The notes under the pieces are model-generated. The model searched no databases. It was not told the DNA's origin and saw only the letters and a list, made by a program, of their open reading frames with translations. This document shows positions 12,201 to 24,557 of a stretch of DNA of 64,000 nt, in pieces. The stretch comes from Primula veris. Taxonomy: Eukaryota; Streptophyta; Magnoliopsida; Ericales; Primulaceae. The translations under genes were made by a program, and so were the position numbers. Location: the NCBI GenBank assembly GCA_963682055.1, contig OY821751.1, positions 496,001-560,000 of the forward strand, in the 5' to 3' direction. Every line of letters begins with the position of its first letter. The first letter of the stretch is position 1.

Positions 12201-12900
12201 CCAAACAAAAAATAGTAAATCTTTCTTTGATCATCCATCCAAAACCCATAGTTGACCAAAACACCAAATATCTAAAAACCCAAACCACAAAGAATTCTCA
12301 TGGGATCAGCTATATGTACATACATACGCATACATAGAGAATAGAGTATCGGCGATAAAAACAAATAGGCAACATCAATGACCATCCGTACCTAATCTTA
12401 AGACAGATTTAAACACAGTTTTTCTATATTTAAGTCTTTAACTATGTACTTACTACTAAAACAGTAAATCTTTCTTTGATCATCCATCCAAAACTCATAG
12501 TTGACCAAAACACCAAATATCCAACAAACCAAACCACAAAGAAAGCTCACATCATCAACAATATGTACATATACATACATATAGTATAAATTAGTAAAGA
12601 AAGAGACAAAATATTACTTGAGGACACCCCCAAGAATTCTAGAAGACTTACCATATTTGACCAAAAAAAAAATTATAACAAAAATTAAAAAAAGAAAGAG
12701 AGAAAGTATTATTACTTGAGGACACCCCAAGAATTCTGGGAAACTAACCACCTTGCAAAAACTGCTGAATTTTCAGGTTCTGGTTTTTCATATATGATGT
12801 CCCCAAGAATACGAGCTTTCACTGGATTTTCATTTAATGATAAACTGATTAAAAATAAAAGAGTAACCAAGTAGCTTGATAATGGAAAGTTTATCTTCAT
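9201..12900 (-). CDS. CREG/pyridoxamine 5'-phosphate oxidase-like secreted protein
   Basis: Five exons on the minus strand: 12716-12900, 11177-11212, 10306-10507, 9812-9890, 9201-9322 (stop 9203-9201). They give 207 residues with all junctions in phase. Residues 1 to about 26 (MKINFPLSSYLVTLLFLISL..) form a signal peptide; the upstream ATG at 12981 is not preferred. The rest is the FMN-binding split-barrel fold of the CREG family: ARWLVSQNSWG, APFGNVVSFSDG, GIPYFYLTTLDPTA, LTISEYPVGTCGKKDPENP, HHNFQIFKLEIEDIF and NWFGGPKPLTVEQYL. Arabidopsis has a close relative annotated as a pyridoxamine 5'-phosphate oxidase family protein. CREG proteins often lack oxidase activity, so the catalytic role is open; location is secretory or vacuolar by the signal. 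Exon 2 is only 36 bp. Intron 1 (about 1.5 kb) contains tandem duplications, one copying the exon 1 edge. Confidence 0.9.
12062..12600. repeat. Tandem duplication, about 282-bp unit, in CREG-like intron 1
   Basis: Units start with gagtatcggcgataaa at 12062 and 12344. Both then share cctaatcttaa, tttctttgatcatccatcca, catagttgaccaaaacacc and aaccacaaagaa in order. A third, more diverged copy may precede at about 11930 (taattaagtatcggact, catttgccct). No gene lies inside. Confidence 0.75.
12616..12740. repeat. Duplicated edge of CREG-like exon 1 with its 5' splice site
   Basis: The block acttgaggacacc-ccaagaattct occurs at 12714-12738, where it is the real end of exon 1 plus its donor on the minus strand, and again at about 12616-12640 inside intron 1. 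The second copy keeps a GTAATA donor-like site but not the upstream exon. Confidence 0.7.
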
Positions 12901-12950
12901 GTTTTTTTTAGCTCTGTGTATATAATCAGAGAGTAGATAAAGAAAGTGGA

Positions 12951-12973
12951 TATATATATATATATATATATAT
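12951..12973. repeat. (TA)n microsatellite, about 11 units
   Basis: Perfect alternating TA run about 50 bp upstream of the CREG-like start codon, likely in its 5' UTR or core promoter. Confidence 0.9.
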
Positions 12974-14941
12974 GGATACATATAAGTACTTGTACTAATA
13001 AACTAGTTTATGTAATTAAAAAATACCAACTTGCTACCAAAATATTGATTGCTCCTGCTATCTATATGGAACTTTGATAATCGTTTTTATATCGTTAAAA
13101 TGTAAATTTGTAAAATTTGTTCATATAGCTTAATATTTAAATTATATGATTAATTTTTGAAAAATTCGATTTCGACAATTTAAATATTAGTTATTTATCG
13201 ATCAAAATTATAGATATTTTCGTACATTCCAAGCAATTTGGTATGAAAGGAGTAATATCATGTAGAATTGGTAGAAAGAAATGAATTTTAAAAAATGAAG
13301 TAACATTTTTTCTATTTCTAGATAGTGCAAGGTTTTTTGTTTTGTCTTGTGAATTTGTTGGACGGGATATTTTTTAATATATTAAAATATTTTAATATTT
13401 TTCAGGATATTTTACGGTCATGTAAAGTATATTAAAATCTAAGTATAGTTTTTTTTTAATAATTTTAATTAATATTTAAATTTAAATTCGTCTTAACTAA
13501 GGATTAATATTTTTATTTGGATCTTTATTATGTTAAAAAGTTAGTTTTAGTTTTAGCAAATCATAATTTATCTTCTATATAATAAAGAATTAATACAATC
13601 TAGTTTGAATCGGTTCAGTTTTGTTTCATGCCTTATAAAAAATCACACATGAATAAAAATAGTACTACCATTCATAAAAAAAAAAATGAAATAAAATATA
13701 ACTTGAATTTAATAGTGACAGCAAAGCTACCACTTTAATAAAATTGTAGATTCCTCACCAACCGAGACAAATATGGATTAAGTTCACATGCCAAGGATAA
13801 TAAAATATACTGCAAGGAAAATAATATACCGCTATAAAATAATGTTTAATTTAATAACAGTCAAAAGCAGTTATAAGCATGTCGCTAATTTAAAAAGCTG
13901 TCACAAATTTGTCGCAAATTGACTAAACTGTCGCAAAGCCGTCACAAAAACCGTCGCTAATAAGCTCGTAACAAAAAATACCGTCACTAATTCCGTCGCT
14001 ATTTGAGTATTTTTTTTTTATAGTGATACAGTAGTTTAAAAGCCCTCCCCTTGTAATACTATTCATGCAATCAAAAATCAAAAGTTTGTGTTTGGCTCGT
14101 TAAATTTTCGGACTCGTCTTTACCTATTAACTGATGTACTTAGCCTGAATTAGTGTGTGTGACTGTGATCTTATGCGTTCATGTGTCTATAATCATGTGT
14201 AGTCGGGTGTACGTAATCTTGTATATGATCATGTGTTATAATCACGTCTCACAATATGTACTCAAAACTTTCTTTTCTTCTTAAAAATAGATGATACTAC
14301 GGACCGTAATTTCAATCATTTTGTTAAACATTAGTCTATTAATCGGATAAAAATAGTTAGATGAGATCTAAATTAGTAAAAATTAAAATTTGGATTTCAA
14401 AATATAAATGTCAATAGGGGGAAATAATACTAAACAAAAATAAAACTGGAGTATAAAATAACATAAAGACTGTAAAATTACCCACAAAAATTAACTCCAC
14501 TCTGACTTTTCTAAATCAACAACAAAATCCAGTTGAATAGTCAGACATTCTAATTCTTTACCCAATTTATATCATAACATTTTTTCTAATTAGCTATTCA
14601 ATTTAATACGTATTCAATCCAATTAATGAACTAAATCTGTCTCTGATAATCGGTTTTTAACGCAGTCTCATTTACTATTGATTAACCTATTTGAAACCTT
14701 CCATTGTAATAATTAAAAAATTTAAAATGAAACCACTACTTAATATGTTTGAGTTAATCAAGTTAAAATGATCGGACGTAAGTTCCGTTCATTAATTGAA
14801 ACGAAAATATATAAAAAGTCGACTAAAAATTAAAAATTATATTAGGTTAACTACCAAATCACTAAAATTTAATTAAATTTGTTACCATTTTATAATTTGT
14901 CCCTTTCAAATAGAGGCTGGATTTTTGTACTACATTATTTC
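12974..14941. other. Intergenic between divergent CREG-like and DUF716 genes
   Basis: Holds both 5' flanks. Very AT-rich, with a CACTA-like repeat at 13829-14025. Near 14136-14250 there is an irregular run of the word catgtgt/atcatgtg. No supported gene. Confidence 0.4.
13829..14025. mobile_element. Small CACTA-like MITE
   Basis: The right end, read on the minus strand, is CACTATAAAAAAAAATACTC. The left end (cgctataaaataatg) is a degraded match. Inside are many copies of gtcgctaa/gtcacaaa/gtcgcaaa, the subterminal GCGAC repeats typical of plant CACTA elements. A 3-bp ATA may flank both sides. No transposase is present. Confidence 0.55.
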
Positions 14942-15292
14942 TGAAAAAACGCACAAATCGTAGATTAAATCTACGGTTTGCTGTGATTCAGTGCAAACCG
15001 TACATTTAATCTACGGTTTGCTGAAGTTTTCAGAAATTGCAGAACAGTCCCTGCATTTCGTAAAAACTCAATATTGGTCTTATCAATTAAAATACTGAAT
15101 GTGTAATGACATAGAGAGAAAACGTAAAATTTTGTTTTTCAGGGACTGACTGTGTAATTTTTGATGCAGGGACTGACTGTGTAATTTTGACGCCGGGAGA
15201 CTGACTATGTAATTTCTAAAAACTGATTCAAAGTTTGCAGTGAATCACTGTAAACCGTAGATTTTTTTTTTTACGATTTATGCGTTTTTTCA
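14942..15292. mobile_element. Foldback/MITE with about 60-bp inverted ends just upstream of the DUF716 gene
   Basis: The left arm tgaaaaaacgcacaaatcgta...atctacggtttgctgtgattcagtg matches the complement of the right arm tgaaaaaacgcataaatcgta...atctacggtttacagtgattcactg. A second inner pair of atctacggtttgctg also lies in the left half. Between the arms are three tandem copies (about 15140-15215) of a 25-bp unit around gggactgactgtgtaattt. It ends about 155 bp before the DUF716 start codon, so it lies in that gene's promoter. Confidence 0.7.
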
Positions 15293-15448
15293 AAAAAAAA
15301 AAAGTGTAAGCATGGAATCCAGTCTCGTTCAAATACACCTTTTTTTTTACTCTGTTTTCTCCAATAAAAAGCACACACATTTTCACACACATTTTCACAC
15401 ACACATAAACATATAGATACAGATATAGATATAGAGAGAGAAACCCAG

Positions 15449-17326
15449 ATGGGTCTTTTCACATATACACTCACAGGCATAGCTTTCATCCTCATTGGAT
15501 TTTTAGATTCCTTTTCTTTTTTTTATTTAAATCCAACAAAAAATAACCCATCTACAAAAAAAACCCATTTTTCTTTTTTATTTTCATTTTCATTTTTATT
15601 TTATTTATCAACCTCAACACTATCCCTTCTCTTCATCCTAAACTCGTTAATTTCTTTAAACTCATCCCTCAACTTTCATGACGATACCGGTTTAGTCCTT
15701 CAGCTTCAAATCATCGCGGTTTCGGCCCTGTTTTTGTTGTACTCTGTTTTGTCTTTGATCAAAGATTGGGTCTTTTTGCCTTCACAATTGTTGGGTTTGT
15801 TATCTTTGTTCGGGTTTGTCGAGGAGTTTTTGTTGTTTTATCTTAGAAGGAAAGACGTGGATGGGATCGAGAATCGTTACTTTGATTTGTTGCTTCTTCC
15901 CATAGGTATATTGAATTTTAATTGCAAAATATTGGGAAAAATATCTACTAGATTTAGGAGTGATTTTATGGTACTCGGTCCGATCCGAAAGAAATGTCAA
16001 TACTTTTCCATCATTTTGAAAAGTCCCAAAATAATTGCATTTTTTAAGAAATTTCTTGTTGCTAAATCATACTTATCAAGTTGACCATTATAATATCATA
16101 TTTTAAGTAAGAAGTAGTTTTTATTAGGAAATTTTGATTTATTGATACTTTTTCGGTGGATTTAAGTGAAATTGGTTTAAGCCCCATAGGTATATTGAAT
16201 TTTAATTGGAATATTGAATTGATTGGGAAATGTTTACTTGATTTAAAGGGTCTGTTTGGCATCAGATTTTTGGGTAAAAAATATGGTTTTTTTATAAGTA
16301 ATGAGAAAAAAGATTGATTAAAACCATTGTAACTTTTTTACTTCTAAGTGGCTTATAACTTATTTGTATTGATAAGTCATCGGTCACCTATTTCGACTCA
16401 TAAGCGAGTTGTAAATATATAAATACAATCTAGTGGGAAGTTTTTATTTCTGGAAAATTTGACGTGAAAAAGCTAAAAGAAAGCCGCAAATTCCTTGCTT
16501 ATGTGCTTTTGAGCCTTTTTGAAGCAAAAACTAGCTTTTAAAAGCTAAAAAAGTTGACATACCAAACGCCCATGATTTGCAATGAAAAAGCTAAAACAAC
16601 TAATAAAAAAAGTTGTTGCCAAACATGCACTTAGGAGTGATCTGATCGTATTTACTGCATTATATTAAGATTAGATTTATTTCTTTTAGAGCTAGTTTAA
16701 CTTATTAATTTGTTAACTTAAGATTAGATTTATTTCTTTTAGAGCAAGTATGTTGTCATAGAAACCGCGGCACTAATAATATTATTGCTATTTGCTACTA
16801 TCTGTGTACCTCTGATTCATATTTCATTATTTTGACAATAGGAATCTGCATTTTCTCGACGGTTTTGGAACTGAAAAGCCCAGGGTCGAAGTTCACGCGG
16901 TTGGGTCGTGGGATCGGGTTGGTTTCGCAAGGGAGTTGGATTATACAAATGGGTTTTTCGTTTTACTCGAATTTATTAGCTCATGGGTGTACTTTGCATG
17001 AAAAGAGCCGAGGAAACTATACAATAAAGTGTCGTGGGCACCCTGAGTATCACCGCGCGAGGGCTATCGCGACGCTGCAGTTCAACTGCCAGCTGGCACT
17101 TTTAGTCGTTTTGGTAGTTTCGGTTTATTCGATCTTTTGTCGAAAAGATGGAGTTGGAGGAGAGTTGGGAGTTGGGTATAAGCCGATTGGGGCGGAGATG
17201 CAACAATTGGATAGGCGTTCGGATTTCACTTTGGAGTCGGATGATGACGTGGAAGATGGAGAAGATGAGAAAGGGATTGTTGTGGTGACGGAACCAGTGG
17301 CGAATGGGTATGGTGCTGCTCATTGA
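15449..17326 (+). CDS. DUF716 / TMEM45-like multi-pass membrane protein
   Basis: Two exons, 15449-15905 and 16842-17326, joined inside a Gly codon (..DLLLLPIG|ICIFSTVLEL..), give 313 residues. The ATG is followed by a hydrophobic segment (GLFTYTLTGIAFILIGFL), and further membrane segments lie near residues 46-70, 85-107 and 112-130, with more in exon 2. The conserved core HGCTLHEKSRGNYTIKCRGH and EYHRARAIATLQFNCQLALL is the plant DUF716 signature. The C-terminus is an acidic, cytosolic-type tail (ESDDDVEDGEDEKG). TMEM45-type proteins sit in endomembranes; the biochemical function is unknown. The 5' UTR has a GATA/GA microsatellite (about 15413-15440). A foldback element lies in the promoter and the exon 1 edge is duplicated in the intron. 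Confidence 0.9.
15897..16222. repeat. Duplicated edge of DUF716 exon 1 with its 5' splice site
   Basis: The run cccataggtatattgaattt, spanning the exon 1 end (15905) and donor, recurs at 16183-16202 inside the intron, 284 bp away. Similar flanking words (aattg, attggga, a(g)tttac/tctac) follow. The second copy retains an intact donor sequence but the exon sequence before it differs. Confidence 0.75.
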
Positions 17327-18823
17327 TTTTTGTTAGTTTTGGGAAAGTTTTTGTTAAGCAAGTTTGCCTTTGTTTGTAGAAGAATATGGTTTGTTTTGTA
17401 TAGTTAGGTTTGCTTAAACCTTGTCTCGATCGCGTTTGGCTTATGATACCTTTTTACTGTTGTGTTAAAGGCTAAGAAAGTTGATTTTGAGAATCACACA
17501 TCTTTTGTTTCACTGGTTTATAACTTACAGATTTGAAATAAGTACACACATTCCAATAATTCATATCGGAATTCTCAAGTGAAACAAAAATTACAAAGGA
17601 CTTAGGCACCCGATGATCGTCACAATTGATCCACACATCGAGAGACAAACGATCATACTATTAATCAACACATAATTGAAATAATTAGTCATTTCATTAA
17701 TCAATTATTGATAACATTTGATTCAATGAGTTGTTGTCGCTGACACAACTGGTAACTAAGATAGCATAGGAACGATTGTGTCGCTGTCGACGATCATGAA
17801 AAAAAATAATCATGCAGCAACCTTGATGGCATTGATAATGGACACAAGGTCTATCACCTTGGTTATCAGATTGTCTATGGATTTTTTTTTGTATGTTTGG
17901 TGTTTTTGTGTTTCATTAAGCTCCTTAAATATCAATAAGCGTCTCAACTAATCTAGAACGGAAACGGAAGCATTGTTTTAGCTCATTTATATTCATTTAA
18001 GAATGCAGGGACTTGACTGTTTTCTTTCGGGGAAGAAGCCTAAATTAAAAAGCTCTTTATTTCCAAAGTTTACTTTTTACTTATCGTCACATTCTACAAT
18101 ACTTTCTGGCCTTGTCTTATCTTGCTATTTTCCTTCACCATGGTTGATGGTTAGATAACAAAACAATCTTGCAAAACATGGAATGATTTTCTAAGAGAGC
18201 TTTTTAGATCTCGTAATCCTACCCTTGCCGGCTTTCTCCAAAGAAAAAAAGTTGGGTACACCATAAAAATACAGATAAAGCTGATCTTTTCCCCCAAAAA
18301 TATCGGATATCCATTGGTGCGAGAAATCACGGGGAGAACAGTCGATAACAAATCCATGCTTTGCATTAGGTAACATGATTTTTAACTCTTCTGGAGATAG
18401 TATAACAATAAATACAAGATTTGTACAACAATTGTGTAATGCTAATACATGCCTCAAGCTTACAATATCCTTACTTGAGCGATAATTGGTGACATTTGCA
18501 GTAAAATTAATGCCAATAGGCAATGATTCTTTGGGCTGGGTTCATCATAAGCGGCTACGACACAAGGAGATTTGCGACAAAACATGACCTGCAATAGCAA
18601 TTTGCGTAATTATTCAGAAAACATACACGCAGGGTAAAATCGAATAATTACTCTAAAATAAGAAAAGATACAGACCATTAATATTGTGGAAGCTAAGATG
18701 TATGTCAGCACGAGTGAACGCTAGCTACATAAGATTTTATGAACCATGAAAAGCCGAGCTTAACATCCATCACCGATCTTGTTACTATGATTTCGTTGAT
18801 GAAAGAATTCCTGCTATCATCTC
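17327..18823. other. Intergenic between convergent DUF716 and RsmD-like genes
   Basis: 3' flanks of two convergent genes. A minus-strand frame at 18191-18523 (110 codons) is preceded by an acceptor-like tgcag but matches no family I recognise. It could be 3' UTR of the RsmD-like gene or a gene fragment. Nothing else is supported. Confidence 0.35.
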
Positions 18824-21800
18824 CTACTTTCTCTTCTTCTTCTCGGCCCATTTGGGTCCATAAATTGCTAAATGTGTTCGCCCAAACCGTCGATCAGTTA
18901 TCTGCATATGTACATGTTACAAAATATTGCTCGTTACCACACAGTGCAGTTCATAGAAAGTATAAAATAGCCTGAAATCAAACCCAACTTTTCTTATATT
19001 TATGCTAGTAACGTGTTTGGCCCCAGAGAGATGGCATATGAACATATTTCACATCTACAAAAAGTCGATGCTCGTTCTAACAATGACTAACTACAGTTTT
19101 ATATACTAGCATATCATCAACCTACAAACTTACATAAAAACAGTACACTAATATACCATTTTCGGCTATTTAGTTTACTCACTGTACCAAATACAAGTAT
19201 GTATTTTCATAGGTTGGGGTACTAATTAGTTAGAATTCCAAGTATACACCATAGCACTATACTATCATGTTCTTTGCCCACTTTAGTTCTGATCTACAGC
19301 TTTTTATCCTATATATTTTACAGAAAAGAGGGGGGGTGTAAAAAATCGTAAATATAAGCAATCAATAAGTCCAGAATGAGAATAAAAAAAACATCTTGCA
19401 ACTTTGATCGCCTTTCTACCAACTGGTCAATCCCTTAGACTAAGATGTAATGGTTAGTAGTGGTAATTCAATAATAAACAGTTTTATTTTCTTTACGCCA
19501 AAGCTACTATTGGAACATTACAAGTTAATACCTTGACAAGGCCTCCACATGAATCCAGCATATCCGTTCTTGAAGGATACTCCACCAACTAATATACAGA
19601 AAAAAGGAATATTACAAACATGCTCCGAAAATATGCATATAAATAGTATACAAAAGTCCCAAGCAACTACAATGGAAACATGCATATTGCGCTTGTTTGG
19701 CTTCAGCTTTAAAGTAATAAGCTAGCTTATTTGAGAGTGACAGAACATTTAGGTTTGCTCAAACTTGTAGCTTTTTTAGGCTAGAAAACCAAAAGCCTCA
19801 GCTTTTGTAAGCTGGAAAACTAAATGCACTGCGAGCTTATTGGCAGAAAACTAGTAAGGTGAGATTAAACTCTGCAACCAAAACAAGCGCATTAAGTAAA
19901 GATACAAATTCAAGAAATAAACAGCCACACTCACTATAAAGGAGTCCTCTCCAAGTAAAGTTGATTCTGATACTTGATTCATTAGCACACCATAATCGAC
20001 TTCCATATAAGGAGGGGTCACACTTATGTAATCAAAATGCCCTTGTTTATCTACACAAACACTTTTTGAGTTAGAAGAGACAAAATCATTGAATATCATG
20101 TAAAAGTGCATATACATAATACATATTGGGCCTTATTTGGCTACAACTTCTATGTTTATTTTTTTGTTTGCTTGAAAGATGTAATTGCATTTGGTTAATC
20201 AGCTTAAAAAACTTAGGGTTACTAGTTTTTTGTCGTGAAAATAGGAATTTTAAGATGAATGAACCAGCTATTTATTCAACCCAAAAAATCCGGCTTCTAA
20301 GCTTAAAAAAGCTGCAAACAAACAAGCACTTGCTTATACGACTAAATGAGTAAAAGAGATCAAGGGGGCGGAGGGTTGGCAACCCCTAACAACTTCTCAG
20401 CAAAATAATCACAACTCCCTCCATTTTGAAATAATTGAAAGTTTTGGCAATCTAACTTTTTTGGCAATTGTAATTATTGTACTTAAAATACCCCTATAAA
20501 TTTGATTGGAAATCCGATGTATATAAAAAACAATGCCTGAATTTCTCGTTCAAATAAAGAGTAAATACATTTTAGTTACTAATGCAGGAAAGTTTCAACT
20601 ACTTTCGGTCTTACCAAAATAGCAACAGTGATTATTTATTTTTGGAGGGCGAGTGGTTAAGAAGCAAGAGAGAGAGACTAGAGAGTACATACTGGCAGAC
20701 TGCTTGGCTTGTTCGAAGAATCTTTCAACCTTGACGGTGTGTATAACTGAAACGTCCAGAAAACTGGTCCATTCCAAATTTGGTCGTAAAATATCCGAAA
20801 CAACCCAAGGATCCATCTCTACAAAGTGAACCTGAAAACATTAAATATGTTTCCTTAGTAACTCTCTCAATACATGCCAGTAGCTAGTAGCAGAATAATG
20901 CACCCACATTTGCCACAGATAATATAGATAAACACAATGATTACATAATAGTAGTTCTTGGGAGGTACTATTAAGTGTCTATAAAGAGTATCGAATTATG
21001 TGGAAGAAAAAAACAGTAAAAACCAAGTACACGTGCTGTATTATTCATCAGCAATTAAGTAAATGGGGTATAGCTTTTCATTCCAAGTTCCTAGAGCAAT
21101 ACCGTAAAAGAGTTATGAATTGAAGGTGATTACTACAGTCCTGCATACTAACTGACCATTATTTCGATTTTGTACACCAACCTATAAAAGTAGCAATTAG
21201 AAAACTTAAGTTTACATTTCTCAAAGATTTAGTAGACTAGGTGTACCAACTACCAAATAGAGCTACAGTATAAGAGATCCTAGTACTAATTAGCTGAGAC
21301 GACCAAACATTCTACACCCTGTTTTATCATGATTTTTTCCCATTCTAGTCCACATTCTATGGTTTTTCGCTCTACCTATTTTTTAACCATATACATATAT
21401 TATAACTAATAAGGAATATAAAGGTATGATTGTACCTCTGAGCAACCACGGCTGAGAGCTTCAATGCCAACGGATCCCGTACCACTATACAAGTCTAACC
21501 ATCGGCCAGGCCGTAAAGATGCAGGACAACCACCTGCGGCCTTAACCAAAAACAAATAAAAAATGAAGTAATTATGGACCCACTTCATAGATACTAAGGC
21601 TTTGTCTGGCTGCAGTATTTAAGCTTGGCCTTTTGCTTAAAAGATGGACTCCGTTTAGTTGATGAGCTTAAAATCTAAGGTTTTTTCTTTTTTGGGCTTC
21701 AAAAGTGAAAACACTGAAAGTTTAAAACTGAAGGAAACCAGTTGTTTTTCAAATTCAACTTATATTCTTACAAGCTGCAGACAAACAGGCCATATGACTT

Positions 21801-24557
21801 TCGTTTGGTTAGGGTCTTTTTGCTTGGTGGTATTTAAGCTCAAGTTCTTTTTTTTTCTTTGCTTAAAGACTGGACCCTGCTTCATTGACTGCTACGAGTT
21901 TCTGGTTCTTTTGCCCTGGAAAATTTTTTTAAGCCAGATGAAACCAGCTTCTTCACAACCTTGAAATCCCAGCTAATTTGATTTCCACGGTTTTCTCAAT
22001 CTCAGAACTCAAACTTTTTGGACTTAAAAGTTTCAATCAAACAATGTATCACGGTTCTGTCGCAACATAACGAAACTAAGAAACATTCGCCGTTTGAATG
22101 TAAAAGTAATTACAGAAATAAATAATAAAAGAAAAGCAAAACTTTTACCTGCAAGATGTCAAAGGCTGCACCTTTTACAACTTCCATCATTGGACGGACG
22201 TCCATGCCCTTTGGGGACAGCAATTTCATCCTCCGAGCCTTTCCTCCAAGCACCTATTACGATTAAACAATCACTTTTCTTTAAGATTTTAAAATATCCA
22301 CATATCCATAAAATTACAAAAAAATTGATCACAACAATGTAAACACATAGTCCTCGTGTTATTTGATCAACAACTTACGTAGGGACGGATTCATATTCTA
22401 TTAAGACTGCTCATTGCATAATTTATCTTATTGAAACTATAAGAGACACTGAAGAAACGAAGAAGAAAAAAATTGCTCACAGGTGACAAATTCAAGTCGA
22501 ACTGCGCCTCACTAACGACCTAATGTGCACACCTATAATGTGACACCAGCCAAGACAAACCATTCACTTAACAAACTAGGAAATAAACCCGAACACCGTA
22601 TTCTTTTCAGGGACTCCTAAATTTGAGTATTACACAGTAGTAACATTCAAGCTATTGTAATAACCAGATCGATAGAAACCAAGATGAAATTAAAAAAATG
22701 AAAAACTACCAAAATGAAGGATGAAGTAAAATGCACGTACCTGAAGCAATCTATGAGTCTCTCGCGGGGGCTTAGGTTCCACAGGCTGGATCTCCTGCTG
22801 CCTTCTCTCTCCGCCACTCTTCTTCCTCATTTCTTTTTTACTCTTATTCTACACCAGAAATGTGAATTGCATCACCAACTCCACATATCTTTTTTTAGTT
22901 TAAGAGGTAGAGACCTAGATTAGTGCAACAACATGATGGAGTCACCAGCAATCTTTACATATAAGAGTGGACGCTGCTCTTAGTGCAAATAATTTAAATT
23001 AGCTGTTTGTACTTTATTGCTCTTCAGTTTTAACAAACAATATATTCTAAGTCAAATCGATTCCAAAATCCGTACACACTGGTTATACTAGTTACTAACC
23101 CCTAACTGCTAAGTGTTAATTTTTCATCAGTTTCGGTGCCTATAAGCCTTGTCAGGTTACAGCAATTAAACATACACGCTTCTTTATGACTGAGAAAAAA
23201 CTGGTTATCCATGTAAAGATTCAAGCTTTTGAGGCCACAAGGCAAGAATGCCCAGCTTCTAAGCTGTTCAAGCGAATGCAGTCCCACTTTTAAGTAAAAG
23301 AAGCAAATTTAGAAGCGGCAACCAAACAAGGGGCTCTCAAATAATTCACCTTTATTTTCTTAAAACCTACATTCGAACAAGCCCCAATTACTTATTACAG
23401 AAGTTTGACTTAGCTAACTCTACAAGATAATATCACAACGATATTTGTACAAAAAAGGAACAACCTTCGGGGAACGTTCTGAGAAAAACTCATCAGCATT
23501 ATACCCATATTTATCCAGCAATTCCTTCCTCTGCTCACTGCCTACCTCTCCCCTGCTTCCTTCTGTTTTTTTTAAATAAAATAAAATGGTTAATCAACCA
23601 TTTTTTTCGATTCCTTGCACACCAACCTAGCACGAATCCGAATTAATACATCAACTTAAACATTTCTTTCATTTTTATAAAGTGGATAGAAAAGTAATGA
23701 TAAGATAGGGACAAAAATTCTAAATTATGCGATACGATAGTGTATAAAACCGTAAAAATAAGATAGGATAGCGTATAAAATAATTTCTTTTCATAACTAA
23801 GTAACATACAATGAATGTAACAACTTGTTAGTATTTTGGTAAGGTAGGTGGCAGAAATCCTTACATGAAAAAGCTGAATTTCATGTTTTTATAATTATTT
23901 ACGCATGAGTCTAAAATCAATCAGGCGCGGAGCTAAGAGAGGGGATGGCAGGAATCCTCATATTTCCATAAAAAAAAAAACTCAGCATGTCATTGTGAAT
24001 TTTACATATACATTATTATAAAATAGTGGATTAGTACCCTCATATGTCTTAAATGTATTATTTTATTTTTATTCATGTTACTTCACCACCCCATAGTATA
24101 ATCCTAGTTCTTGTTATTAAAATACATTTAAAAAATTAAATTACCCATTTTAGCTTAGTCCTACTTACTCCTCTATTTGTAAACAAAATGCAAAAAAATA
24201 AAAATAAAAATAAAAGAGTAGAAGTAAATGAAACAAAAATACTAAAATTAAAGAAAAAAAAAATTTACAGCCCATTTTAGCTTAGTCCAAGTTATTTCCC
24301 TATTAATAAACAAATTTAAAAAAAAAGGTAGTGTAAAAAACTATAATTATCACCAAAGGAAAAACAAACCAAAAAATACTAAAAAAAAATCAGAATAAAA
24401 TGGGAGAAAAGAGAGACTTACTGTAAGAGCAAAGGACAATGGAATGTTTTGGTTTTTTGATATTTGGTTTAATAGAAATAAATAAAAAGTGGGTTTGAAA
24501 AGAAAGTGAAGATGAGAGAGGAGAGAGAAAGTGGGTTTGCAGAGAACAAGATGACAT
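18824..24557 (-). CDS. Plastid RsmD-type 16S rRNA (guanine-N2)-methyltransferase
   Basis: Nine exons, minus strand: 24422-24557, 23465-23562, 22741-22848, 22149-22253, 21436-21540, 20693-20831, 19935-20050, 19532-19588, 18824-18901. They give 313 residues with every junction in phase. The first about 45 residues are Ser/Leu-rich and poor in acidic residues, as in a plastid transit peptide. The catalytic domain has the SAM-binding motif I LDLYSGTGSVGIEALSRG (about residue 164) followed by VHFVEMDPWVV. The motif IV position reads YISVTPPYMEVDYG, with Thr where bacterial RsmD has Asp. The end is RRFGRTHLAIYGPKWAEKKRK. Bacterial RsmD methylates G966 of 16S rRNA, and plant homologues act on plastid rRNA (family knowledge). 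The exon 2 donor is the weak GTTGTT. Several introns hold small MITEs. Confidence 0.9.
19687..19893. mobile_element. Tourist-like MITE in RsmD-like intron
   Basis: The best-bounded member of the family. The left end is gcgcttgtttggcttcagc, the right end ctctgcaaccaaaacaagcgc, and the element is flanked on both sides by ATT. The interior shows aagctagctta, aaacttgtagcttttttagg and complementary agctttt-gtaagctgg. Confidence 0.6.
20127..20334. mobile_element. Tourist-like MITE in RsmD-like intron
   Basis: The left end is ttgggccttatttggctac and the right end aaaagctgcaaacaaacaag. The interior has tgcatttggttaatcagctt and ggcttctaagctta. Lies in the intron between exons 20693-20831 and 19935-20050. 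Confidence 0.5.
21598..21792. mobile_element. Tourist-like MITE in RsmD-like intron
   Basis: The left end is ggctttgtctggctgcag and the right end aagctgcagacaaacaggcc. The interior has aagcttggccttttgctta and tccgtttagttgatgagctt. A related, more decayed copy follows at about 21801-22047. Confidence 0.55.

Noticed and set aside
13850..14000. Regularly spaced gtcgctaa/gtcacaaa words, considered as a CRISPR-like or regulatory array
   Set aside because: Spacing is irregular and the words are the GCGAC subterminal repeats of CACTA transposons; this is plant nuclear DNA.
14136..14250. Cluster of catgtgt/atcatgtg words, considered as a binding-site array
   Set aside because: Short, imperfect and far from either gene start; it looks like simple-sequence drift.
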